Origin: Berberis thunbergii
Lineage: Eukaryota > Streptophyta > Magnoliopsida > Ranunculales > Berberidaceae
Assembly (NCBI GenBank): GCA_003290165.1
Contig: QNQO01002065.1
Location: 109,484-173,483 of the forward strand
Direction of reading: 5' to 3'
DNA length: 64,000 nt
Shown here: positions 11,368 to 23,900 of the stretch, in pieces
How positions within the stretch are numbered: the first letter of the stretch is position 1
How the letters are laid out: each line of letters begins with the position of its first letter
The notes under the pieces: generated by a model
What the model was told of the DNA's origin: nothing
What the model saw: only the letters and a program-made list of their open reading frames with translations
Database searches by the model: none
Translations under genes and position numbers: made by a program

Positions 11368-13924
11368 TTTTTTTAGAGAATATCCTTCCAGGATACAATG
11401 ATTTCCTGTTTGCTCAGTGTAGCACAATGATATTGCCATTTGAATTCTACTTGGATCAATAAGCCTGCCCTTGTCTAGCTAACTAAAAGGTTCAAACTCA
11501 TGCAAGTCATTTCATATGACAAACTTGCTCAAAGCAATTCCTCTATTTTTGTGTAAACAAGAATCTTGAAGAGTTGTAGAGTAATTTCATTTTCATTTAA
11601 AGGGTCTGAACACCTTTGCATAGGAAAGATTGAGCATCATGCAAACTAAAATACAAATCTCATATAAACTGAAAGATCAAAAATCTAATCACAAAGGGTC
11701 TGATCCGCAACAAGGAAATTTCGTAAAGCAATGATGTGAGGAAGAATTACAGTAGGGAAACCGTTATAAGTATATATTGGATAAAATAATTAGAGACATG
11801 TGTAAAATATAGTGTTTTCCAATTCATGGCTGACTTGAGAATTGAAAGTTTTCATAGAGTCTCCGTGAGAAGACCTTTTAAGCATGGGGGAAATCCACAT
11901 GTGACTAGCCACTCATCTAAGTGTCTACTGACATTTAGGAATAGAGAGAACTTGCGAACTCCTCAGAACAAGTGATCAAGAGTTGTTTTAAATGATAATG
12001 AATGCCCTATTATTTGTAGGAAGATGATGATAGGCAATTGTGGTCACACATCTATGACATGTTGAGGCAGTTTCATAAACTTTTGACCTATAAGCATGTT
12101 GAGTCCAAAAAAGACATCTCTCAATGCCCGAGAATGTTTTTGAAATTGCACCAATATGAATGCTTTCTAAATTTCCTCTCATGACCCTCTCTCTTATTTT
12201 CATTTTCTGTTATGATTTTTAAAAAAGGATCGATTTGATTGTTTAGTATTCAATGAGATATTTGTAAAACCTTACAAATTCTTAAAGAATGAATAATGAA
12301 TGCATCCAAGGTGACAATTAATTTTTCTAAGTTCACTTGTATCGTTTCAGTTAATATCTTATCTTGTTAAAAAATGTTTTTGTTGCAGAAAGTATTATTT
12401 AAAGAACAACAATTACCTTCTTCCTGAGTGTAACATTCTACATTCATGACATCCCATGCCAAATTCTTATATCACTATTTTAGAATAGTTCTTCCCCTGA
12501 AGAATTTAAGACAACAATGTACAAGTGAAGCTGAGTGTATACAAGTAGAAGTTTGGAATTAGATGGTGTCCGATACAAACTTCAAGGGAATTATAGGGAT
12601 ATGTTTAGACTCGAAATGTATGTGTGACTTAATATTTTTCATGTCAATATAGGAACACAATGGATTTAATTAACTAATTTGGTTTACTCATTTTTATCTT
12701 ATCTCATTCCAAATCAATTGGAAAGTTGTTCTATACTAAGGATTTGTACTCCAGAAACTGCCTTTCTACCCTCCTACAATCACACATAATAAGAGGTTTT
12801 CATGAGGGCTCATACAGCTAGACTAAGCTAGCTCATCACAATCTTCATTCACTTTCTCTATTTGTCTCAACCATTCATTCATTCATTCAATATATGTGAA
12901 GATAATGCATAAAACAATGAAGTAATGGAGATCACAATATTTTTGCAGCTAAAAAAAAAAACAGATGGAAAACAACTATACACGATTTTGCATGCAAATC
13001 AAGCTAAAATCGGATTGAAATATGTGTGTTTTAGGGTTCAAATGAAGCTAATAGAGACTACAAGCATATTTTAGAATCACCCATACAACTCGATGAATTT
13101 TGAGTTCACTCGAACAACTAAGAAATCAATAGTCAAGATCATCAACTTGCAATTTCAAATTCCAAACTGAGAAATCAAATCATCAAGGAATTCAAATAAC
13201 AATTTTAGATCTAATTGAAATCACTTCAAATAACTAATCAAAACTTGCAAGTTTTTCAAAACATTGGTTGAGATCTCATCAAAGCAAAAATAAATCACCT
13301 CGAAATCGAATCCTCAGTTCGATTTGTTCAATCCGTTTGATGCAGATGCAAAGTGAGAACGATGAAGCAGAGGAGAGGAGGAGATACGAGCAGCAAGAGC
13401 GATCTCTTCTCTATCTCAATTAACGTAGCAAGACAGAGAGATCGCAGCTAAAGAGAAGAGAAACTGCAACAAGAGATCCTCCTTGACGAAGAGAAGCTTT
13501 GTTCTTCTACTCTCGTTCAAGCAGCTGAAGCAACGAGACTACTTAATGTAGAGAGAGAGGAGAAGATGGAGAAGCATAGGTTGAGAAAAATTGACGAGTT
13601 TGCAGAGAAGATGGAGAGACTGAGAATATTCAAAATAAAATGGGTTGCTGCCGAGACTTTAACCCTCGAAAATGAACCTTCACATAAATCACCCATAACA
13701 TCTATAATAGCATTTCTAATTAATTAATAAAATAACGATATCATTCCCTTAATAGTGCTATATAAAAATTGTTATTTTTTATAAATAATAAATTTATTAA
13801 AATTACTAATAGGAACTTAACTCAATAATTAGTAACATTTGTTTGGGTTTCAAGATTTGTAACATAATGAATAGTTATAAATTACAAAATATTAATGTTG
13901 CTAATTACCCTTTTGGATGTAGTG

Positions 13925-14436
13925 TATTTTAGAATTAATCCAACCATTCTTGTCTCTTTAATTTATTTTAAACAAACCCCAAAAAGAACAGTTTGGACTC
14001 TTTGATTGACTCGCAAAAGATCCTTAATGATTGAAATCAAGAATGGCTTATGTCGAAAATCCATGAACTATGCAAGAAACAAGCATGGTGATTTCCTTCG
14101 TTACTTTTTTTTATTATTATTAATTCAGAAATAAAGTTTCCCATGCCCTCAAATGTTTCACAAATGTTTTTAGATTTACATAATTGCATATGAATATTAA
14201 ATAATAAAAATTTATTTGGTTAATTTTATTTTTAATGAAATATTGTCCAAATGTTTTTGATTTCACACTATTTCAAGAAACCCCGAAACGAACAATATGA
14301 TATTTATCTAAGGTAGCACTAGGGATGCAACCAGAAAAGAGAAATGTTAGTTTTTATTTTATTTTGTTTCCTTCCAACAACTTCCTTAAGTCTGACATGG
14401 CATTAAAGAGCCTCCAAAGAGTGCATTCTCCCTTCC
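13925..14436. other. AT-rich intergenic stretch
   Basis: No gene, inverted repeat or recognisable domain seen. Confidence 0.5.
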
Positions 14437-14439
14437 TAA

Positions 14440-14649
14440 GAGCATCTCCTAAGAGCATCCACAATAAGGGAATGGCCACTTACCCCTCTATGCCTTTGTT
14501 TAATAATTGTTCACCTTATGTAGCAACCCATAGATTCCTATGCAGGCTTACCCATTTTTTCTCTTCCCCAATAGTCTTAGCAAAAAAAGATGGAAATTAT
14601 TTCAAAGCAATTAAAATACTCCATGCGGCTAATGATAGGTTACTAAGTA

Positions 14650-14693
<44 letters not shown>

Positions 14694-15464
14694 AGTGTGT
14701 GGTGGGTCCTCAAACCAATGACCTCTAGACACATATATACAAACATTTAAAACCCGCCCACTTTATATGTTTTGCAGCCTTTCATAAGCCGTGTGACTTT
14801 ATCATTGGCCACACCAACCTGATACCATTAGCCTTGTGCGACCTATAATAGGTCATGCGATCGAAGATAGGTCACGCAGTCCCCCTCCTTCATGCAAGCA
14901 GTCTACAAGCCTCTTTGCATAAAAACATGCGTAAGGCCTCTCTGGGCAATGCTACTAAGGTAGTTTTGGGCTTGACTGGAGATAGTAAGAGTTGCCTGAG
15001 TGTTACTAAATATGGTTGAATGGATCTCATGAGTGGTTATTCTGGATACAATAACTTAAAGGAGTGTGAAGGAATTCCTTATAACTAATTTAATCATTTT
15101 TAATCTATGTAAATTTCACGATTTACTCACAATAATAAATGTTATGTAGAATAATAATAATAAATATTGATGAATGAGGATTTTAAGAAGACTATTAGAG
15201 GTCATTTGAAAATCTATGTTCTTTATTGTCTAAGTGCTCCTTAATATATATTATTTTAGTGAATTAAGGAGACTCTTGGAGATGCTCTAACGAGTAGTTG
15301 TTTCCTCCTTATTTTGACTAGTGAAACCAAACTTGTTGTGGCTTGGTAAGCCATGTCACCCCGTAAAGAAGCAGTTCGAAAAATAAAATAGAGCCATAAC
15401 TTATTAAAGTGCCACCTGTACAAATTTAGCCCTTGACAAACCTCTTAAACTGTTGGAGATGCTC
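14440..15464. mobile_element. Tourist-like MITE, apparently one nested in the end of another
   Basis: The left end reads TAA-GAGCATCTCC-TAA-GAGCATCC. On the right there are two inverted copies: GGAGATGCTC-TAA at 15278-15290 and GTTGGAGATGCTC-TAA at 15452-15467. GAGCATCTCC termini with a TAA duplication are typical of PIF/Harbinger-related MITEs. The two left and two right ends suggest two related insertions sharing this interval. No transposase is present. The interior includes a (TA)n tract at 14656-14690. Confidence 0.5.
14656..14690. repeat. (TA)n microsatellite
   Basis: A run of about 17 TA units. It lies inside a spurious open frame (14325-14750) and within the MITE interval. Confidence 0.95.
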
Positions 15465-15467
15465 TAA

Positions 15468-16820
15468 GAAAATAAGCAATTACACGAAGGTTATATTGTG
15501 GGAGAGACACAATGGACTTTTAGTTGAGAGAAGAGATACTAGAAGGACAACGGTACGTCATAATAAGTAATACTAAAAGTAGATGAAGGTCCAATCATCA
15601 TTAGGGAATCAAACCGGTCATACCATGGATATGCCCTAACCTATTATGGGACTGGATTTTTAGTAAGATCTAATATAAAAAATGACAAAATGAAAATCCA
15701 TATCTGGAGCATTTTATGAACCAACAATTTCCTGCATGAATGCACTTTTAACTATTAAAAGTTTTTCATTTACATATTGAGAAACATATTTCCTTGATAA
15801 AGCCTCAAATTCTCTTTAAAATGCCCATTCTCATAAGCACCCCACTAAATTTTGGAGTCTCAAAAAATTCCTCATTCTCAAATACACTCCGGACATTCTC
15901 AAATTACCAATACTAAATGTTCCACACTATTTCAGATCAAACGAAACAAATCCCACAAAACTCATTATTTTTCAATTCTCACAATTTTTAGTTAAAAGTA
16001 CCCTCCAACTCCCTAGTTATGCTTTAACAAAATCTAAACTATATGATGGCAACTCCCCTTAGGAACAATGAATGTGTGTATGTCTTCGTCCTGATATTAA
16101 GTTTGTCAATTTTGCCCCCAAATAATTTTAAGAATTACATTAAAAAAGTGATATAAGACAAAAGAAATAGGGTGAATAATATGATAAAGTTTTATTAATT
16201 GAAGTGGCCATGTGTAAAGAGCTAAAACAGAGCTAAAACACCATTCCCTTTTTCATTTATATGAAAGGCATACTACCATAACAGCAAAACCCCAAAAGGT
16301 GTCTTCAACACTACTTTATACAATTCCTAAAATACGCCTCACAAGATGACAAATAACTCTTATGTCTACATTAAATGAAAATTAATTAATAAAAATGTTG
16401 AGGTTGTTTAGATAATATAATGTTGAATAAACTTTAAAACATTCTAAATTTTATGTGGCCCCTCAAACTTTTGCATAATTATATAAAAGTCCTTATAAAT
16501 AGCTATATAAAAGCCCTTCAATTATTCAATATCACAAGATACTACTTCAATTATTTTAAAAAATTCTCAAAGAAAATTTATTCTTAGAAAATGAAATAAA
16601 AGAAGTCATATTCTCACATTTCTAACGAGAATCCCTTATACTATCACGTGCATGGCGCGTGTTTGATCTAGTAAGTAAATAATAAAAGCAAAAAAAACAA
16701 AATACTTGTATTATTTTTGCAATAAAATTAGAGTAGGTTATTTGTTTCATTTATTTTGACTTAGATCATATATTTGATTTATATGTAGAAGACACAAATA
16801 ATATTCAAACTCTAAGGGGG
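15468..16820. other. AT-rich intergenic stretch without genes
   Basis: No coding segment with recognisable similarity on either strand. Only short A/T-rich open frames occur. Confidence 0.5.
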
Positions 16821-17129
16821 TGTTTGGCAACACCCTCATAAGTAACTTGTGTTGCTTATGACTGTTGAAAATCACCTAAGTTGGTAGGGGTTTACCAATA
16901 TTTTTACATTTCACTAGTTACTTTTTTTGCTAAAATTTCTAGGGGGCTTTTGCTTTATGGACTTATCAAGTGTTTTGGCTTCTAAAATAACTACCCATCA
17001 TCATATTTTTATAAACATGTTTTCTACTTTCTATCTCTCATACAAATTAATTTACCAAAATAACTACTTATTTTGTATTAAGAGTGCTTCTAAAATAAGT
17101 GAAGTGATTATGCTTTTAGTTGCCAAACA
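16821..17129. mobile_element. Probable small MITE
   Basis: TGTTTGGCAAC at 16821-16831 is repeated in inverted orientation as GTTGCCAAACA at 17119-17129, close to 300 bp away. The interior is AT-rich and non-coding. I could not define a clean target duplication, so the family is unassigned; 'gtgtttggcaa' termini are common in plant hAT-derived MITEs. Confidence 0.4.
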
Positions 17130-17304
17130 TGATAAGAAATTCAGTGAATACAAGTGAACACGCATCTGACACTGATCGTTGGGATCCTAACGTGTGGCAT
17201 TATCAAATATTGTTGCTTTGAAACTTAAACTCGATGCATATATGAAGCAAGACTAATAAAATTTAAAGTGTGTAAGAATGATATAAAGAATAATTTACGA
17301 CTAA

Positions 17305-17687
17305 TGGTTTGCTTGATAGCCTGAAATATCATTTTGCAGGTAAAATCTTACTTCTGGTGTTTGATTAACCATATAAGTAGGAAAATAGTTTTCCGGGGTC
17401 ACTTCATTTTCGTGATTTTTTTCCGACTTCCTCCCATAAGAAAAACTTTTTTTTTCTACTAAACATGAAAATATAAAAGAAAACGTATGAAAAAAAAACT
17501 CTCAAACTCATATAAACAAACCCTGATTTAAGACTAAGTTTTGTAATACAAAATTACCAATAAATATGAAAAGATACATTCTTGAGTCTAATTTTCTGAG
17601 TACAAGTAAACACTAAAAAATCATTTTCCTAATAAAGTCATTTTCCCTCAAAAAAACACACGATGTTTTTGGCTATCAATCACACCA
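17305..17687. mobile_element. MITE with TAA duplication
   Basis: The left end TGGTTTGCTTGATAGCC and the reverse complement of the right end TGGTGTGATTGATAGCC match 15 of 17. TAA lies at 17302-17304 and again at 17688-17690. Interior arms around AGGAAAAT are also inverted. The 383-bp size and 3-bp TAA duplication suggest a PIF/Harbinger-type MITE. Confidence 0.6.
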
Positions 17688-18314
17688 TAAAAGAATCTCA
17701 TAATATTGGTTTTATCTAACAATTTAATAAGTAAAAACTAGTTACACATGATAAGAATGAGATAACTAACTCCCATTAAATAACTAAAGAACTTACAAGA
17801 AGGAATTTGATGTTCATTTTGCTCACAAGACTACAATTATTATCCGCTTAAAATTGTGAGTCTGAGGGATGAAACAATGTCCATATATTTATTTTACTTT
17901 ACAAAAGTGATACAAGAGAAAAAAAATCAAAATCTCTGGAAAAATCTTCAACAAAGATCCACTTTTCATTATTCATTATCTTTAAATAAATTGATGATAC
18001 ACCGAAACGTCATCTCTCCTATACTGTATACGTGTCATGATGATCTCAAGGAATAATATGCCCAAGCGTCAGCCCAACACTGATCCAGCCCAAGCGGTTT
18101 CAAGCCCGCACAATGCAGTCTTCCAGACAGACCCAAATTACTATAGCCTGCTAAGCCCACACGTCTCACAGCCATCCCCAATACCTATAAGACCTATTAA
18201 GGCAAGTATCTCAGTGATCAGTTTCGGACAGGCAAGCCAACAAGACCTTGTTTCCAACTAGGAAGCAAATACCATAGTATACATCGTACATGGAAACTTT
18301 CATCTATAGACAAC

Positions 18315-19018
18315 CAGTGTTCTAAAAAGCGCTAAGTGGTGGGCGGGCGGTGAGAAGGTGCCTAGCGCCCAGGGGCCTAGGCGATTTAGGTTTTGTATTA
18401 TAACTTTAATAATTTACAAAAGTTAAGCATAATACCTTATCAATTACATCCAATTTAATGCCAAGATACATATGCAAAATTTATAAACATGAAAAATTAA
18501 CAATCATGAACAAAATTTACTAAAACTCAAATGACTGAAGTTGGTCATGATGGGTACTTTATACAAAGTTGAATTTGTGGACAAATATCAAAACCTACTC
18601 TTTTATTTTTCTTCAAATTGCATGAATGACCTCAGTCATGTTTGATAAAATCTACATTACTAAAATTGGTACCGGCAAATCCTTTGAGAATTCCATTAAG
18701 TAATCATCATTTGCTACATCAGACATATATTGAATAAAAACAATTAAATTGTTTCTTTCCAAAAATGGGAAAAGAAAAATAAAATAGGAACACAATCAGC
18801 CTTATTCAAATTAGTCTCAACATCCTCTTTCATCGACCTGAGAACAACCAATCTCAACTCCTTATTCACATAAATAATTGCAATCAGGAAAAAGAAACCC
18901 AACTAGACCCCGCCCAACCATTAATCTGGGTGTTTCTCTAACGCCTAGCACCTAGGAGCCGCCATTAATCTGAGCGTTTCTCGAACGCCTAGTGCCTAGG
19001 CCATTTTTCAGAACATTG
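18315..19018. mobile_element. hAT MITE, copy 1
   Basis: The left end is CAGTGTTCTAAAAAGC. The reverse complement of the right end is CAATGTTCTGAAAAATGG. TAGACAAC occurs on both sides (18307-18314 and 19019-19026), a perfect 8-bp duplication as made by hAT transposases. The ends are rich in GCCTAGGCG/GCGCCTAG words. The interior aligns in reverse orientation with copy 2 (50577-51211). No coding capacity. Confidence 0.9.
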
Positions 19019-19187
19019 TAGACAACACTCCAATTGAAAACTATCTCCCGCGTATCTAGGAGCATAAGTCTACTAAGGAAATTACTTTCATCCACATGAC
19101 AACTCCTAATTAGAGATGGATCTCCATGAAGATCTTTCTTTCCTAAACTATGTCATTGATAACCTGGTCGAACCAAGACTCCAACAC

Positions 19188-19195
19188 TATAAATA
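19188..19195 (+). promoter_or_regulatory. TATA box candidate of the Tat-like 5' LTR
   Basis: TATAAATA in the context CACTATAAATAAGACATG. It is conserved at the same place in the 3' LTR (about 54708-54715), which supports a role in transcription from this LTR. Confidence 0.5.
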
Positions 19196-19396
19196 AGACA
19201 TGAGGTTGGTAAGCTAAGGTATGCTACAAATTCCACGTTTACGACATTAAGCCTTTCTCATATCCTTGTTTGACTTTAGCATCAGAGTGCCATCGGCCAC
19301 CACAGCGGTGGTCTATGGCTCAAGTGGGTTCCTTTCGCAGGTCAGCAGGTAAGCAGATCAAGGTCAGACAGGGAGCAAAAATCGACTGCGTCAGTT

Positions 19397-19414
19397 TGGC
19401 GTCGTCTGTGGGGA
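19397..19414 (+). other. Primer binding site of the Tat-like element
   Basis: TGGCGTCGTCTGTGGGGA begins three bases after the 5' LTR. It matches the usual plant Tat form (TGGCGCCGTCTGTGGGG) with one change. Confidence 0.65.
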
Positions 19415-19828
19415 ATGACAGAGTTCCTAATCAATCACTAGCATCATCTCTCTTCAAAATTCAAGAAAATGATGACCATCAGATCACGCAACAATAGATA
19501 ATAGAAAGACACGTCTAACGCTCAGACTAGCGCTATACCACTGCTTCCTGCAGTACTAGTAACACAAGGGCATCAGGCTCACACTCTCGCACCAACAATA
19601 GCAACAACAGACCCCAAGATGGATTTGTTGTCATCACAAATACATTAGATTGCTAAAGCAGTGGAGACTCTCATTCAGCAGAACCCGGCGATGGAGATTA
19701 GGAGCAACACATACCTCAATCTCTGGATAACAACAGAGAATAGGCACAGGAGAGCCAATCCCTTGCTAGTTCTCACTGCACTAAAGGTGGTGACACGGTC
19801 AACATAGATCCTACTCACATGGCAGACA

Positions 19829-20302
19829 AACTCGCCCTGTAGAACCCTTTTCCAGACGTGTTGTATTGCCTCTCTATTCCCCCGTTCGTGGACCGTATCA
19901 TGAACGAGGCTTTGCCAAAAAAAGTTTAGCCTTCCGAAGCTTAAATTCTATGATGGGACTGGTGACCTGTTTGAACACTTGCATCATTATCAACATGTAA
20001 TGGCGCTTAAAGAAGGTTCTGAATTGATGATGTGCAGAATGTTCCCTACCAGCCTGAAGAAGTCAGCATTGACATGGTTCCACAACCTCCCGCCAAATTC
20101 AATCGACTCATTCAAGACACTGGCCAAAGAATTCTTGACACGCTTTGCTGGAAGCCACGCACTATATACTCTCCCTGTGGCAAAGGTCAAACCAAACGCT
20201 AAGGGAATATGTCACGCGCTTCAATAACGAGCTAACGCTCATTGATGGCTGCAGCGACGATACCATCGTGACTGCTTTACGAGCCTAAGAGAGGGAAACT
20301 TT
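19829..20302 (+). pseudogene. gag N-terminal part of the Tat-like element
   Basis: After a frameshifted lead-in around 19850-19978, the frame at 19979-20227 gives a retrotransposon gag (capsid) segment: HHYQHVMALKEGSELMMCRM, then KKSALTWFHNLPPNSIDSF and LAKEFLTRFAGS. 'W(F/Y)..LP..SI.SF..L...F...F' is the core pattern of Ty3/gypsy gag. The CACTA transposon begins at 20303 and separates this from the rest of gag at 30880. Frameshifts at both ends make it non-functional. Confidence 0.75.
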
Positions 20303-20740
20303 CACTACTACAGATATAGGCTTGCATAGCGCTTAAAAATAGGCTTAGATAGCGCTTTTTAGCGCTATCTAAGCTACCGCTATGGTAGCTTAGATAGCGC
20401 TCAAAAAAGCGCTATGCAAGGCGTGTACTTGAATAGCGTTTCGCTTAGATAGCGCTTTAAAAAGCGCTATCTAAGCGTTGATTTTTTTTTTAATTGACTT
20501 CAATAGCGCCTTCTAAAGCGCTATGTAAGCGCTAATTTTTTTTAAATTAGCTTGAATAGCGTTTTTTTAAGCGCTATTTAATTTAAATGAATTTTTTAAA
20601 TTAGATTTGTTTATCTGCTAAGATAGCGCGTAAATAAGCGCTATGGAAGTAATTAGATTATTCTTAGATAGCGCTTAAAGAAGCGCTATTGTAGTATATA
20701 TGTTAAACTTAGATAGCGCTAATTTGAGCGCTATCTAAGT
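20303..20740. repeat. Left subterminal AGCGCT palindrome array
   Basis: Repeated units of the form AGATAGCGCTTTNNNAGCGCTATCTAA, in both orientations and with variable spacers; AGCGCT or GCGCTAT occurs more than a dozen times. In CACTA elements such subterminal arrays bind the TNPA-type protein. The matching right array is at 30580-30879. Confidence 0.85.
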
Positions 20741-20983
20741 TATTTGAATTGTTTTTTCTATTTTTCCGATACCGATTTTCTGGGCTAAATATAATATTTA
20801 ATATAATAATGACAACGTTCAATCAATCAATAAAGACACAACATGATAACTAACTGTTTCTCATTCATTCAAAATATAATTTAAGCATTCATACAAAATT
20901 GTTAATATGCTATCATATATATTTGTTCGTAGCACAATACTAATAAATATCTTAAACTACAGGCATAATTAAAATGTTTTGCT

Positions 20984-23900
20984 TCAGCTTTCCATTTTCT
21001 CCTTCAGAAATCGGTTGTACAAGTATCCTGACCAATTGATTACGAAATTCTCCATTTTTTTCGGAGAATAAAATTTGACTAGCTGTTTATGAACAAACTG
21101 CAAATACAAAAGTTACAATCAGTATATAGTTAGATGATATCAAATACTTCAAAAATCAACAAATAAAGTAATTCAATGAAACTATTTACTTACATAAACA
21201 GGAATACTTGTATCACCAGAATTCAAGAGATCCTCAATATAGCAACAAATATAATGACCGCAATGGATGCCATCCATCTCAATCTGCTTTGGACACTATG
21301 AGAAATAACATCCAATTAATTATATGCAATTTGTTACCATATATGTCTTATTATATAAAATAATTTTTAGTACTGTAAAATATTTACCTGAATGTTTGCC
21401 CAATTAAATCTGTTCATTGCAGCCTTTGTTATAGAGCCGCCTCGATGAGTCCGATAACTTCTCAATGCACTATTTTGTATAAAGTAATATTATACATATG
21501 TAATATGTATAAATTTGTAATGTAAAAATAAAACTAGAACATGTATTTACCTTTCAACAAAATTTTTCAAATCAACGCGTTGTTCAATCTTCGTACCCGG
21601 AGCTGGATCCATAAAGTATATCATCTCTGTTTTGGTATTGATACCAATCAATACCCAATGTTGACTGCATAATGTTTCAAAAAATTTAGACATCCTGATA
21701 CTTAATAAACACATAATTGAATCTTATTTATATTGAACTCACCCAACATTATGCGGCACCAATAATAGATGGTCTTTTCCTGTATGCTTCAACAAACATT
21801 CGTCCAAATGATTGGACGATGTCCCATTACCTAGCATAGGTGTAATATGGGGCGACATAAAAGAAAACTTCCCCGCTAACTAGATATTTTCAGATAGATA
21901 GACTTCACCCAAATACCTTCAACAATCAACAATGCATAAGGACAAATAAAGTTTTAAAACATTAACATCAAATAAATTTATTTTACTAGTTTTATCACCT
22001 TATATAGAAGGCGATGCTTGAGGCTCGTAACCATCGATCCTTTAGAATCTCCACGACATGTTCATGAACAATGCATTCGTTCCAAGGCTCCTCGTCAAAA
22101 TATGCTGTCATGGGAACTTCGATACCACCATTCATGATGTTTGAGGGTAAGAAACGCAAAATATGCAATACCATGGAATTATGAGGAGAATCTCCACACT
22201 TAGGATATCCTAATGGCTTAGCACAAACCGTTGATTCTACACTTTTCATGATAGGCTTATTAGCATCGTTCCTCTTATCCATATTCTTATTCTTAGGAGG
22301 TGGGCACTGCAAATCAAAAATTAACTTGTGAGGTAAGTATTGAATTTGAGCTATATGTTCTCCTACTTTCAAGAATAGCTTTCTAGCACTAAGCTATATG
22401 TTCTCCTTATCAATTTCAAGAATAGCTTTTTAGCAATCTAAATAAGCTATATGTTCCTTATCAATTCCTAGCAATCTAAATAATTTCATCAACATGAACA
22501 ACAAACAACAAAGATATCCCAGACATGCTCCTAATCGCAAGAAAAAAAGGAGAAAATACTTGATACATAAATAATTGTACCTCTATTCTCAAAGACATCA
22601 GCTTTTTTGGCCACGAAATGAAATGGCCAACAGCTTCTCCTACAGTCCTAACTTCGTCTGTACATTGCGGCACCGCTGAATGTTTCTCAGATTCTACCGC
22701 CACTTCAAATTGTATCCTCGCATAACCTGAAATTGCATCATGGCATTGTATAAGTATAACAACACACACACACACTAAGTCGGTATATAAATCTTAAAGT
22801 AATATGTTCAACCTTCTGGTAGTGGAACACCATGAAGAATTTCATTCTGGCGATTATGCAAAATACCTTGCCCAACATGTCTACGAGGGTTCTCAACATA
22901 CAAATAACATCTAATAGGACCCTAGAAACGAAAAATATGTTAGTCTTTTATCCAATAAACATATTTATTAGCCAAGTTTGAAAATTAAATATACCTTAGG
23001 AAGAACCTCATTCGAACCTCATCCGAAAAATCAAGGTCATCATTAAAATTCATGTCATCATCATCCACATTGAAATTATCCTTATGACTAGAACCACAAG
23101 ATGATGGCACAGTAGGTTGGTAGCCTTTAGCCTTCATCTCTTGCATGTCTTTCTCTAATCTATTGCATTGCTTTTTCAACTTTGACATTTCGGACAATTA
23201 GGGTGCCTGAGCTAAAGATTTCTTCGTAACACCCCATCCACATCCTCGGACACGTCCGGAATACTCTAAAGGAATTGCTCGATCAAGCAAGTCGCCAAGC
23301 TTAATATCATTTAGCTCATCCTCTTCCAACTGTTGTGTTATGCGTACCTAATACAACTTAATATCATTTAGATTCTTGATATAGGATGGTATCATGTCCA
23401 AACAGTGCAGATTTGTTTTCAAACAAAGGAGGTAGATATTACCACATCCTCAAGTACTTGCAAGGCAGTAGGATCATCAACCTCATGCTCACCATTCATC
23501 CTCGCATACTTCCAAGTATCCAAGCGAGTCACAACAGGATCCTCTTCCCCTTCACGTATTTTTTGCTCAATCTGCGAATTTCAAAGCCACATTTAAATTT
23601 CATATCATAGATACGTAATGTAGATAATTAATACATACAATCTGCTCTCTCAGCCGTGCATAACCCACACATGCCCTCCTATATCGCGCTTCCATCTTTT
23701 CCGCTCTCTCTTTGTTAAGTTTGCTTGTTTCCTTCAATTGAATGTTGTCATTAGTTGGTTTAGATTGAAATGCCCCAAATTGAAGTAATATAATAACTTG
23801 ATGCGTACCTTAAACTCCAGAGTTGATGAGTATGCTACGAAATCTTTCCAATACAGAGACACAGTGGACAAGTGAGAGTATATGAAAGGCGGCTCATCCG

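Larger units (their letters stand above)
8061..13924. mobile_element. Non-autonomous CACTA-like transposon carrying gene fragments
   Basis: The left end begins CACTACACCATAAATGAC. The reverse complement of the right end begins CACTACATCCAAAAGGG. The flanking triplets are TAC and TAT, a one-mismatch version of the 3-bp duplication expected for CACTA elements. Both subterminal regions are dense in TGTAACA, TTAGTAACA and TTGCTAA-like words, as expected for subterminal transposase-binding repeats. I find no transposase. The interior contains broken exons of a GH1 beta-glucosidase gene (about 10090-11149, minus) and another coding-like fragment (about 8560-8815, minus). Confidence 0.6.
17992..19393 (+). 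repeat. 5' LTR of the Tat-like element, interrupted by a hAT MITE
   Basis: It starts TGATGATACACCGAAACGTC and ends GACTGCGTCA just before the PBS. Without the 704-bp MITE and its 8-bp duplication it is about 690 bp, close to the 654-bp 3' LTR. A TATAAATA box sits at 19188-19195, and the 3' LTR keeps the same box near 54708. Confidence 0.85.

Noticed and set aside
11253..11462. Frame with a poly-isoleucine run resembling a membrane helix
   Set aside because: Produced by an (ATT)n microsatellite.
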